Assembly: GCA_014529385.2 (NCBI GenBank)
Contig: CM043960.1
Location: 25,298,396 to 25,362,395 of the forward strand
Source: Adiantum capillus-veneris
Taxonomy: Eukaryota; Streptophyta; Polypodiopsida; Polypodiales; Pteridaceae
DNA: 64,000 nucleotides
Direction of reading: 5' to 3'
Part shown: in pieces, positions 55,164-64,000 of the stretch
Layout: every line of letters begins with the position of its first letter
Numbering within the stretch: the stretch's first letter is position 1
The notes under the pieces: generated by a model
Seen by the model: the letters and a program-made list of their open reading frames with translations, nothing else
Told to the model about the DNA's origin: nothing
The model's database searches: none
Made by a program: the position numbers and the translations under genes

Positions 55164-56050
55164 GGAAATGGTACTAGAATTACCCAGCCTATCAGCTAAG
55201 ATCATATCACAAGCTACTTAAAGCTTTTAACTTGGAATATTCAAACATTAGGGGGGATGAAGATATTCTCTGTGAGCTTGATAAGATCAAACAAGGCAAC
55301 TTGTTGGTCAGAAGTTATGTGGAAAAAAAAAGAATTGACCAAACAACTGGAAGAACCTCCCTCGGAGAAAAGAATGAGAGCTTGATTCCTAAATGGCTTT
55401 AAGAGTAAGAAGTTGAGAGAGTAGGATGTACCACCACCAAAAAAGAAATTCAATGACCTTTTGCAAAGAGCACTGAAATTAGAGCAGTATAAAAAAAGGA
55501 GAAGGGCCACAGAGAAGACAATCTTGTGGACGATGAATCTTCTACTAAATTGAGCTTTGGATCCATTTCGAGTTCTAGTTCTTCTGAAAGCGAGCTAGAT
55601 GACAAAAGTAAAGCTAAGAAAGGGTCTTGGACTAGAAAGATGGAAGAAATGTCCAAACAAATTGATGAGATAACAAAGACAAGACCCTCAGTGCGGAAAG
55701 CAAAAATCTGGTGCTCCAAATGTTGATCAAAGGACCATATGTTGAATGAGTGTTTCCAATGCACATATTGCAAGGCCTTTGGTCATGTCTAGAACAATTG
55801 TGGAATTAGAATCCATCATTTTAAGAAGGGAAAAGACCCGTCAATGATCGTACATACCAATTTGAAAGGGCCCAAAACTGATGGAGCCATTGGGTCTAAG
55901 GGAAATGAGGCCAATATGAGCACTGGAATGGGTCGGCGACGCTACCAGAATGGAGCTGGAACGGTAGAGGTAGAGGAGACTTCTCCAAGAGGAACATTAA
56001 TTGCTATGGTTGTGACAAGTATGGCCACTTTTCAGCTCAGTGTCTAGATT
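55164..56050 (+). pseudogene. gag: gypsy-A gag, C-terminal part with zinc knuckles
   Basis: Continues gag after copia-3: LRSYHKLLKAFNLEYSNIRGDEDIL, a poly-Ser/Glu linker (SSSSSSESELDDKSKAKKG), then C-x2-C pieces WCSKC and CTYCKAFGHV-NNC. In another frame a clean CCHC knuckle, CYGCDKYGHFSAQC, lies at about 56000-56045. So up to three knuckles are present, two of them broken by stops. The RNA-binding role is known for the family. Confidence 0.78.
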
Positions 56051-56129
56051 TTCCCAAGCCAGAGGTAGTTGATCAGAAACCACCAGAGCCAGTAATCTTC
56101 TTAAAGCTAGGTTCATCACATAGGTGGCA

Positions 56130-57420
56130 AGCGGCAACCGGTTATTTCCTATAGTGGTTGTCCCAAAAACAACGGTAAGCTCAGAGTATGCATGGATTAT
56201 AGGAAGGTGAATGCCCAGACCATTAAAGATCCCTTCCCATTACCATTCACTGATATGATGTTAGATGGGATTGCATGCCGCAAAATGTATAGTTTTATGG
56301 ATGGCTACATTGCCTATAATCAACTAAAGATTGCACCAAAAGATAGAGGTAAAATGACACTCATCACTGAATGGGGAGCATTTATGTATTTGGTAATGCC
56401 ATTTGGACTTTGTAACGCTCCAACAACCTTTCAGTGGTGTATGATGGAGATCTTCATTGAGTTTTTGCACAAATTTTCGGCCATCTTTGTGGACAACTTT
56501 ATTGTATTTTCCACTGAAGGGATGCATATATTGTGAAATGGTCCTTGAGAGGTGTAGAGAGAAGAGGATCTATTTAAATCCATTCAAATACGTTTTCATG
56601 GTCTGGAAGGGTCAGCTACTGGGCCATATTGTTTCAAGACATGGTATTGAGATGGATGAAGATAAGATTAAGAGTACTCAACATGCTAGATCACCGACCA
56701 TGGTTTCAGCATTGAGTTCATCTTGGGGTACATTAATTTTTATCAAAGATTTGTTCATATGTTTGAAGCTAACACATTACCACTATATGAGCTTACAAAG
56801 AAAGGGAATAGGTATATCTCAATTGAAAAATGTAAACTCAATTTCCAATGCTTAAAAGACGTGATCAGCAGGAAGCCAATCCTTCGCCAACCCAACCGGG
56901 ATATCATCTTCCATGTACATGTTGATGCTTCAGGTATGACAATGTGGGCTATACTGGCCTAGCCTGATGGGAAGACTAACTATCCACTTTGCTAGTTGCA
57001 GGTTCAATTCAACAAAACAAGGATATTCAACAATAGAGAGAGAGAGGCACTGGGAATTGTGTTCAATGCAACCAAATTCATACATTCTCTCTACTGGGAA
57101 ACCTATTTCACTTCTATGTTGATCATCAAGCCTTATTGTTTTTGATCAATAAAGTAATAATACAAGGAAGGTTAATCAAGTGTATGATGTTCCTCATGGA
57201 AGCTGAATTCAAGATCTTCCACAAGCCAGTCAAGTCACATTGCAGGGTTGGTTTTCTTTCTAGAAGCACTAACGCTATTCAAAAAATTCTCTAAGAGATG
57301 AACTAGTAGATGTTGAATTATTTCAAAGCACAACCGAGGAAGAGCCTGATCCAGAATGGCAAGAAGTGTATGATTTCCTTTAGCTAGGCAAATTCCCGGA
57401 AGAATGGTCTCAAAACAAGA
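56130..57420 (+). pseudogene. gypsy-A reverse transcriptase and RNase H
   Basis: Begins abruptly in the RT: KLRVCMDYRKVNAQTIKDPFPLPF, then SFMDGYIAYNQLKIAPKDRGKM, MPFGLCNAPTTFQ, and the catalytic box reading FVDN where F-x-D-D is expected. Next come ERCREKRIYLNPFKYVF and LGHIVSRHGIEMD. A shift near 56530 and another near 56720 separate the connection (LGYINFYQRFVHMF) and RNase H (HVHVDASGMTMWAILAQ, NREREALGIVFNATKF). The loss of the second Asp would inactivate polymerisation. Protease is deleted upstream. Confidence 0.88.
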
Positions 57421-58140
57421 AAAATGCACTAATTATTTGAAGTTGGAAGTTCACCATTATTGTTGGAGCACTCTATAGGTTGGGTATTGATGGTGTACAT
57501 TCAACAATGTGTGCGGTTAAAATGACAAATGCAGGTTATCTCACTGAGGCCCATACTGAAGATGCAGGCGGTCATTTTTCAACTGACATCACATATAAGA
57601 AAATCCTTCAAGCCGGATTATGGTGGCAATTGATGATGGATGATGTTTAAACTTTTGTAAAGCGTGCGATATATGCCAAAGGATGGGTAGACCTACAGAC
57701 ACCTCAGACTCCAATTCAATCACTGGGAATTTTTATGAAATGGGGACTTGACTTCATGGGACCATTCAAGAAGGTGATTCCCAGAAAGAACAAGTATATC
57801 ATTATGGCTACGTGCTATGTTAGCAAATGGGAGGAGGCTAAAGCACTTCCGAATAACACTACTAGGTCTACTGCCTTATTCATTTATGAGAATATCATTT
57901 GTAGATACAAATGTACTATTGAAATAGTATCGGACCAGGGCACTCATTTTATTAATGACACGATGGAGATCCTCATGGAGATGTTTCAGTCAAACATAGG
58001 AAATCAACACCATATTATCCCAGATGTAATGACCAGGCTAAAAGAAATGATAAAACCATCAAATCCATTCTCACTAAGATTGTTTAGAAGGAACCACATC
58101 AATGGTGCGCCAGACTTTAGACAATATTATGGGCATATTT
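57421..58140 (+). pseudogene. gypsy-A integrase
   Basis: The HHCC zinc domain is partly readable (CAVKMTNAGYLTEAHTEDAGGHFS, ILQAGLWWQLMMDD). The core follows: LGIFMKWGLDFMGPFKK with the first Asp, EIVSDQGTHFIND with the second, and NQHHIIPDVMTRLKEMIK near the third, where the Glu position is uncertain. A frameshift near 57730 and several stops lie in it. The frame stops at 58142. Confidence 0.8.
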
Positions 58141-58453
58141 GAACTGCTTACAAGATCACTACGGGAATGAATCACATTAAACTGATTTATGGAACAGAAG
58201 TAGTAGTCATCCAATTAGCTTAGTCAGCTATAACTGCACCATTAATAGCGTCGGCCAATTGCAAGTGGAAAATGCAGCAAATCTCGAGACAATCTCGCCA
58301 GTAATGATTAATTGGACAAGCCAATGCATGTTTGACATGTCACAAGCAGAGCGTAGAGATCAAGGTTAGGCAGCTTATGGAGCATTCATGACAAGGATAC
58401 ATTTAACTATGCGATGGATCCATCTATAGTTTACTTGCAACCTCTAGCGCCAC

Positions 58454-59501
58454 TTGCTTTCTCAACCTGAAGAGCACGCTTCACGTCCACAAATACCTGC
58501 TTCTTCTTTGCGTAGCCAAACTCCTTCAACAGTCACCATCCTCAACACACCTTGCTACTCTTTCAATGACTTGTTCACAAAAGCTACCACAAGTAAGTCC
58601 TCTTCAACAGACACTTACTTGTCCGAGTCGTGCATGGGAAGAAAATCAAAGTCATAGTGTATGCAAGAAACTCTTGAAAAAATGATAGCAGAGACAAAGA
58701 GTATTAAGGAATATTTGGGTATGGTTCCACACAACAAAATAGCAAAGTATGTTTTTCAAGAGAATGAGCAATCTCTGCTCAATTTATGGGGTTTAAAAGT
58801 CATTGTGGAGGCAGCGACACTTCCCTTTGATGGCCAGATTACACAGCAGGTACTAGCCTCATACAAAGCAGAGAAGAGCACTATTGTTATCAATGGTCGA
58901 GAGCTTGATTTAACCTTTGGCGGCTAAAACATGTCTTCAAAATTCCCAATGCTTAGAAAGCCACACGAGCAACGAGACTGAGAAATTTAGCCTATTTTTG
59001 AGAGAAGGCAACCAAGCCAAAAAGAAGTGCAAAGATGGTGCTCAAGGCATTCCAATAGCAGCATTGGAACACACAATAGTATATAGATTCATTGTTGTTG
59101 AGACCATCAGGTTGAAAATTAACCCAACTTATCTATCAGAGAAACTGTTCACGATGTTACTGGTCAAAGTTTTGAACCCAGATGCCAATATCAACATCAC
59201 GCAATTTTTGTATAATAGTGTGATTCAGTTGACTGCCAAGGCCAAATCCAAGAATTTATTCAAGGCTTGGTACGTCTGGTAGTTTGACTATTGGGCAGAC
59301 ATGCATGATGTGCCTAGGGTTATTCAAACAATATGGGACAAAATGTCTACTTCAAGAGCGAACATGATTAATCTGGATTCATTTGATGAGGACAAGGAGG
59401 ATAAAGCTGGTTCACAGAGGGTTGGTTCACAGACAAAGGAGAGTCCAACAAAGCCATCTGATGACAAAGGAAAGGGAAAGGAGCTAGTTGGCAAGAAATG
59501 A
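58454..59501 (+). pseudogene. Extra ORF downstream of gypsy-A integrase, function unknown
   Basis: About 345 codons remain open apart from a TAG near 58655, one frameshift near 58920 and a TAG near 59280. Recognisable phrases are QETLEKMIAETKSIKEYLGMV, LKVIVEAATLPFDGQI, IAALEHTIVYRFIVVETIRL then KINPTYLSEKLFTMLLVKVL, and a charged tail (DEDKEDKAGSQRVGSQ, DDKGKGKELVGKK). I do not recognise a defined family; the helical middle faintly recalls the plant transposon/mobile-domain proteins found as additional ORFs in some gypsy elements. Same strand as pol, so it may belong to gypsy-A. Confidence 0.5.
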
Positions 59502-59515
59502 TGTATCACAGGCAC

Positions 59516-59899
59516 ACCTACTGGGTCTCTACTAAGAAGCCCAAGACACTGGACTTAATCAAAGGATTCAAAGCCAAAAGTCAAAAACTACCTAGCATCG
59601 TGTTGGACGGGAGCGACTCACACACCCATGAAGTGCATGCAAACACTACCTAGATCAACATAATGTCAATCGAGGACACAGATGACACGATAGGCACACG
59701 GAGGAAATCTCTTAAGCTTGTCAGGCTGAGACCATCCTACACATACAACACTCTGGAAGGCCAACTAAACCACAATCAAGAAACTCACTGCTCTCAACTA
59801 CACCACATAGCCACATACACACATACAAAAGGTAACTCACCTAATCATGCCAGATTCATACGAAACTTAAGGAACACCATCCCCTCACTAGGATACACC
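59516..59899. other. Unassigned, probable 3' tail of gypsy-A
   Basis: No coding frame and no match to the 5' LTR of gypsy-A was seen. Confidence 0.4.
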
Positions 59900-60559
59900 T
59901 GTACCTAAGCTTCTACACTCAAAACCCTCACTGAAAACCCATCTGTGGAAAACGCATAGGATGACAGAACAAAATTTTGAAAGTGACTGAAACTGAAATT
60001 TATGAGTACCTATGCATAGCGTATGTCGCCACGATTCTATAGACTACTAGCACGCAGAAAACAGACATCATTTGATACACTTACGGCCACAAATAGCTCG
60101 TAGATGCGTCGGCGTGTGCGCTTTGTCTCACGTGGAATGCTTGGCGTTGTCGCGTAGCTCTCCTCGAGCCTATAGCAATGGTGTAGTTGGATCTCCAATG
60201 TGTTGAGCGAGCCGGGCGTAGCGAGAGGATGAAGCTCACGCTCACTCTCTTTCTCTCTCACACACAGTAGACAGCAACGCTAAGTTTTGATTATGATTAA
60301 AAGTCTCCCTTTACAAAATGACCTAGGTACCTTATATACTAAGGCTACCTTAGGTTTAACCAAAAATGGAGTTGAATGGGTCAAATGGCTTTGTATTTAC
60401 AATCTGGAAGTGCCATTGCACCCCGGCTTCTGAAACTAGAATAACTACTCATTACAAATGACGTTTATAGCCATAATCCGCAGCATTTCATAACTCGCAA
60501 AAGATAAGACTTTGGTACGAAACTTGAGTTATGTCATGTTGTTGACCCAGCGGTCAACA
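59900..60559 (-). repeat. 3' LTR of gypsy-B (left border uncertain)
   Basis: It ends CGGTCAACA at 60559 next to the polypurine tract. A minus-strand TATA-like AGTATATAAGG lies at about 60334-60344. The left border is set at TGTACC (59900), the best TG near there; another TG at 59943 is possible. Confidence 0.6.
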
Positions 60560-60571
60560 TTCCCCCCTTCC
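60560..60571 (-). other. Polypurine tract of gypsy-B
   Basis: TTCCCCCCTTCC on the + strand, that is GGAAGGGGGGAA on the minus strand, directly beside the LTR end. It would prime second-strand cDNA synthesis. Confidence 0.8.
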
Positions 60572-62341
60572 GCGTTCATGTCGTCCCCGACATGACCTGA
60601 TTGTTGATGGCGATGTGGTCTTTGCTGTCGTTTTGGCTTCATCTGTTGCACTGCTTGTAACTTTGTCGAACCACAACAAGAACTATGATCCATTAGAGCG
60701 GACATCTATCAGTGTAACCATTCATATTTTGAGGTCCTTTGATTACTTTTATGTCTGCTCTTCTTCATTGGGGATTTCTTTGTTCCTGAGTTATTTTGTT
60801 GTTAGTGTTGTCTGCAGCTTTGTCATTGTAGGCCATTCTTCGGCTCGCCATTGAGGAGAAGTATGCTATGATCTGAAATTGGTGCTCCAATTCATTTGTC
60901 AATTGATTTGAGTAGCATTTCCTTATTGTTGATGTAGAAGGAATATGTACAAGAGGATGGTGATAGGTGTCTTTAGATTAGGGTCTAAAACCTGGATGAA
61001 CAAAGGGAAAAAACCCGGTGGGAAAAAAATGCCTTTGGTATACGCTCTTATTGGAGTTGAGTAGTTGAACGTGAAGTACATGTTCATGAAAGGTGAGTGC
61101 TTGGGTGAAACACAGAAAGAGTGCCTGATGCAAGTGCCAATTATGGGACACTCTATATGCATATGAGAAATTTGTCAACAAAAGCATGCAATGTGAAAGA
61201 AGAAGATGATGGATGTTTTGAGGAATAAATGTAGCACATGTGACATCAAAAGATGTCTCAATAGCTTCCACCTTTCCAAGAAGGATTTTCGATGTAGAAG
61301 TTTCTCCACTCGTATCTCACTGTGCTCAATACGTGAGTGTCTTTTGGACCTTCTCCTTCACTTCACCAGACTTAAGTACTTAGACTTCGACTCTTTTGCT
61401 CACCTATACCAGCATGAGCGACACAACGTAAATATGCTCAACTCTTCCAGCTTGAGCAGTACCTAGAATAGCTAAGACGCTTAGACCACAGAGAATATTA
61501 CTTGAAGCTTTGGGACTAACACCTCACTCATTTTGTGGCTTAGCTACTCAATTCTGACTTTTATGACTTGTCGGTTGCCTGTTGACATTGCTTTGTGACA
61601 AGTTCTTCGGCTGTTGTAGTGGCTGCTGAGACATACTTCGTGAAGTTTCATCGTTTCCCTGTACCTTCTTCTCTTTGTAGTGCTCAGGCCTCTCGTCAGT
61701 CTTTTCTTCATGTGGATTATGGATTTTTTTATTTTTTCTTAATAATAACAAAGAAAATCTTAAAAAAAACTTAACAAAAGAAAAATCATTCAAATAGAAA
61801 TCTAAATGCTATGTACACTATACACAAGTCCCTAGGGCTCATATATGGATTTTGTCCCCATACTCCTCTGTTACACTACTATGAGGGCATATACTCTAAA
61901 TTTCGTCAAAAAATTATCACAATAAAACGCAAAAATTCAATGCATCTCACAAAACATTGCCCTCTAATAGTCATAATGTTAGGTCCGCATTCAGAATGCC
62001 TCCCCCCTTCCTATTTGGAGTCATCCTTTACGACAGGGTATCGCAAAGGGTATGTGTTGTGCTTGGGCAATTAAAAGTTGTGCCTATGCAGGCCTTGTAA
62101 TGTAGCCCTATTATGCATACACAGGGCATTTATTGGCGAGGCTTCCTATTCTAAGCATTGTAACGGTCTTTGAAGCTCCTGTATCGTTGCTTGATTGAAG
62201 CGACTTGCTCTCTTCTAATTGTACTGTAATCGTAGGAAGAATTGTAAGAATTCAAGTGGCGATGCACTGAGAGCAGTTTTGTTGTTCTTCTTTGGGACCC
62301 ATTTCTTTGCGATTATTGGCTGTTTTGTTGCTGACGCTCGT
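60572..62341 (-). other. Internal gypsy-B sequence, no domain recognised
   Basis: Minus-strand pieces near 60600-60850 are charged and Lys/Glu-rich, like the tail after integrase in plant gypsy elements. Nothing else could be assigned. Confidence 0.4.
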
Positions 62342-63931
62342 TTATACTTGCCCGTGGTTCGTTTGTGTTTGAAGATACTTCTTTGGGATCCACCTTTTTG
62401 TTGTGTGAGTCGACAGTGGTCTTTGCTTCAGCCCTTGTACGCTTGGTTGGGGACAGGATTCAGGCTTTGAAAGTTGATACTGTGGTTGTTTTGGAATCCA
62501 AATGAATTCCTGACTTTTTTGTGCTTGAATCAACTTCTTTGGAGCCCAAACCTGAGTTGTGAAAGCTTGCGACTTTGTGATATTCTTACCCGTTCGTGCA
62601 CGCTTTCCTTGTTTTTGTTTTGGTGTTGGATCTTGTGATTTGTTATTAGAGATCTTGGTCTTCTTGATCCATATCTATTTTTGGCCGATCTGGCTTTTTG
62701 GTATCCAGATTTGTCGAGCTTTTTGGCTTTGACTTGTTGTCCTGTTCTTTTGACTTGTCATGGTTGTTGCTGAAGGGGTTGGTGATAGTGATGGCCTGAG
62801 TTGATGATAGGGGATGTCGTAAGATTCATCACTATTGCTACTATCCTGAGCAAGGTTGACTTCTTGTACTTTCCCTTGATTTTTTGGCTGGTAGTGGAAA
62901 GTTACTGTCTATTTGCTCGTGGGTGGTAGTTTCTTGGAGGACTTTTCTAGCCCATTGATTAGAGCATTGTTAGCGCGTTGCTCTGGTCGTATTCCTCCTA
63001 GCTGAGTCTTTGCATCATTATTAGGAGCCATGTATGAGGATGATTGTGGTGGCTGTGTCTTCACGGAGGGCTTTGGAATCCACTTTTGATGCACTTTATT
63101 TGTGTAGCGATGACATTGATTCCCGGGTCGTTGATCTTCTTGAAGCTCAAAGTGTTCTACAGAGTCATAGAACTCGTCGTCTTCTTCATCTTTTGATTCT
63201 CCACATTTCTTTGTTTGCTCCTTATTTCGAGAGATTGCTGATGTCTGGTTCTCTTTGTTTTCTTGGATTACACTCACTGCAAAATAAGGAACGACATCAT
63301 AGCCATTTTCATCACAAAACTTTGTTGTGGGAGCATCCTCCACGGCGCACACGTCCAGAGTAGCCAAGATGTGTTCCCATCCAAAAGGCTCTAACTCTTC
63401 TTCAGGAAATGGTTCTGGGATATAGTCCCTATCCACTATAACCCGATCTAGGATACATTCCTCGCGTTTCAAGCTACCACATTGTGAAGCTCCACACATC
63501 CATAGTTCTTTAGGCTTACCTAACCAAGCTGGAAGTTCTGATCCTGCTACTGTGGCGGAATCAAACTCCTCAACCGGTGTTCTCGTCACATCCCTATAGC
63601 TATGGTCCCTCAAGTTTATCTTTGTTATGGTTTCCATATGTCTCAGGTATATATGGTCATAACCCCAACCTTGGACCATTTTCAATTGTCGCATGAATGG
63701 TCTTCCCAGAATGATGTCATAGTTGTTCTTCTTGCCAAAGTCAACAACAGCAAAAGTGTGTTCATATTCAATGCCACAAAGTAACAAGTACTTTTTCTAG
63801 CAGTCCTAGGGGCTTTTTCTTGTGTCCGTCTGCAAGCTGCAGGGTCATTCGTGTGGATATCAAGGCAGGTTTTTCCCATTTTTTCCAAACCTCTTTGGTT
63901 GCAATGGCCACACCAGCTCCACTGTCAAGGA
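62342..63931 (-). pseudogene. gypsy-B protease and W-x-P-K repeat linker
   Basis: From the right: LDSGAGVAIATK carries the intact catalytic D-S-G (about 63900-63930). It continues through MTLQLADGHKKKPLG to a one-base frameshift near 63790. The frame then runs YEHTFAVVDFGKKNNYDIILGRPFMRQLKMVQGWGYDHIYLRH, the flap and ILGRPF block of retropepsins. An acidic linker of about 220 residues ends at 62909. Beyond, minus-strand frames repeatedly show W-[IVA]-P-K: near 63080, 62700, 62540, 62490, 62380 and 62290. Their role is unknown. Confidence 0.8.
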
Positions 63932-64000
63932 TGTTAGAAAATAAGACGTAGCTAAATAGATTTTTGAGTAGATTACTTAATGGAGAGAGATAGATTTCAC
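63932..64000. repeat. Start of a copia-1-family LTR (runs off window)
   Basis: TGTTAGAAAATAAGACGTAGC onward matches 3917-3985 with about four differences. It interrupts the gypsy-B protease frame directly before LDSGAG. Whether it is a solo LTR or the end of a full element cannot be seen. Confidence 0.85.

Larger units (their letters stand above)
48261..59515 (+). mobile_element. Ty3/gypsy element 'gypsy-A' (nest for copia-3)
   Basis: 5' LTR (about 48261-48787), primer site, gag, then copia-3 inserted in gag, then the rest of gag with zinc knuckles, RT, RNase H, integrase, and an extra ORF to about 59500. Integrase after RT/RNase H defines gypsy. Protease and the start of RT are missing. No 3' LTR was found before gypsy-B begins near 59900, so the right end is uncertain. 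Confidence 0.85.
59900..63931 (-). mobile_element. Ty3/gypsy element 'gypsy-B', truncated
   Basis: Minus-strand element. The left LTR (3' LTR) ends at 60559 and is followed by a polypurine tract and by GTCGGGGACGACATG, a 3'-terminal signature common in plant gypsy elements. The protease and its linker lie at 62342-63931. RT, RNase H and integrase were not found, so a large part of pol is deleted. The element is cut at 63932 by a copia LTR, and its own 5' end is outside the window. Confidence 0.75.

Noticed and set aside
60037-60261. 74-codon minus-strand ORF
   Set aside because: Lies wholly within the gypsy-B LTR; no support as a gene.

Overview
This is nuclear plant DNA. It is dominated by nested, decaying transposable elements and contains one recognisable host gene: ORC5, the gene for subunit 5 of the origin recognition complex, on the + strand from 24911 to 35364 in five exons. 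Plant origin is shown by the Ty1/copia and chromodomain Ty3/gypsy retrotransposons, by pentatricopeptide-repeat (PPR) gene debris of the PLS type, and by short-intron/long-intron splicing. The PPR wording (units like LPVQDVVSWNAL and MYAKCGALHKA) and the TE-stuffed 8.45-kb intron suggest a large-genome lineage such as a fern or another non-flowering vascular plant. That is an inference and could be wrong.

Layout. 1-4597: minus-strand Ty1/copia element ('copia-1') whose left end lies outside the window. 4598-7514: Ty3/gypsy remnants, a + strand protease fragment, an AT-rich non-coding block with an LTR-like TATA box, and a minus-strand reverse transcriptase piece. 7515-12470: + strand copia element ('copia-2'), broken off inside RNase H. 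12470-18290: minus-strand chromodomain gypsy element ('gypsy-C') with a truncated left LTR, a complete 1.59-kb right LTR and a large internal deletion. 18291-22980: degenerate PPR repeats with large CT/GA microsatellites and a weak Helitron candidate. 23285-24841: a tRNA-derived SINE, two abutting Tourist-like MITEs and a foldback MITE, stacked just upstream of ORC5.

24911-35364: ORC5. Intron 2 (25970-34421) starts with GC instead of GT and holds a complete-ended non-autonomous gypsy element ('gypsy-D', gag plus chromodomain, pol deleted). The left LTR of gypsy-D is split by a 2.6-kb hAT transposon with perfect 8-bp target duplications. An E2F-type motif lies 16 bp before the ORC5 ATG.

35365-48260: mostly unassigned intergenic DNA with a 467-bp MITE full of palindromes, several local duplications, a solo LTR related to gypsy-C, and unidentified degenerate gene fragments at 43.8-45.4 kb. 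48261-59515: + strand gypsy element ('gypsy-A') with an extra ORF after integrase. Its gag is interrupted by the best-preserved element here, a 5.7-kb copia element ('copia-3', 49430-55163) with near-identical LTRs, a GGAAA target duplication and only three stop codons in its polyprotein frame. About 59900-63931: minus-strand gypsy element ('gypsy-B') with protease and a long linker carrying repeated W-x-P-K motifs. It is interrupted at 63932 by an LTR of the same family as copia-1.

The retroelement genes would have worked in the standard way (gag particle, protease, reverse transcriptase/RNase H, integrase), but none looks fully functional as it stands. The only gene with an apparently intact, spliceable frame is ORC5.
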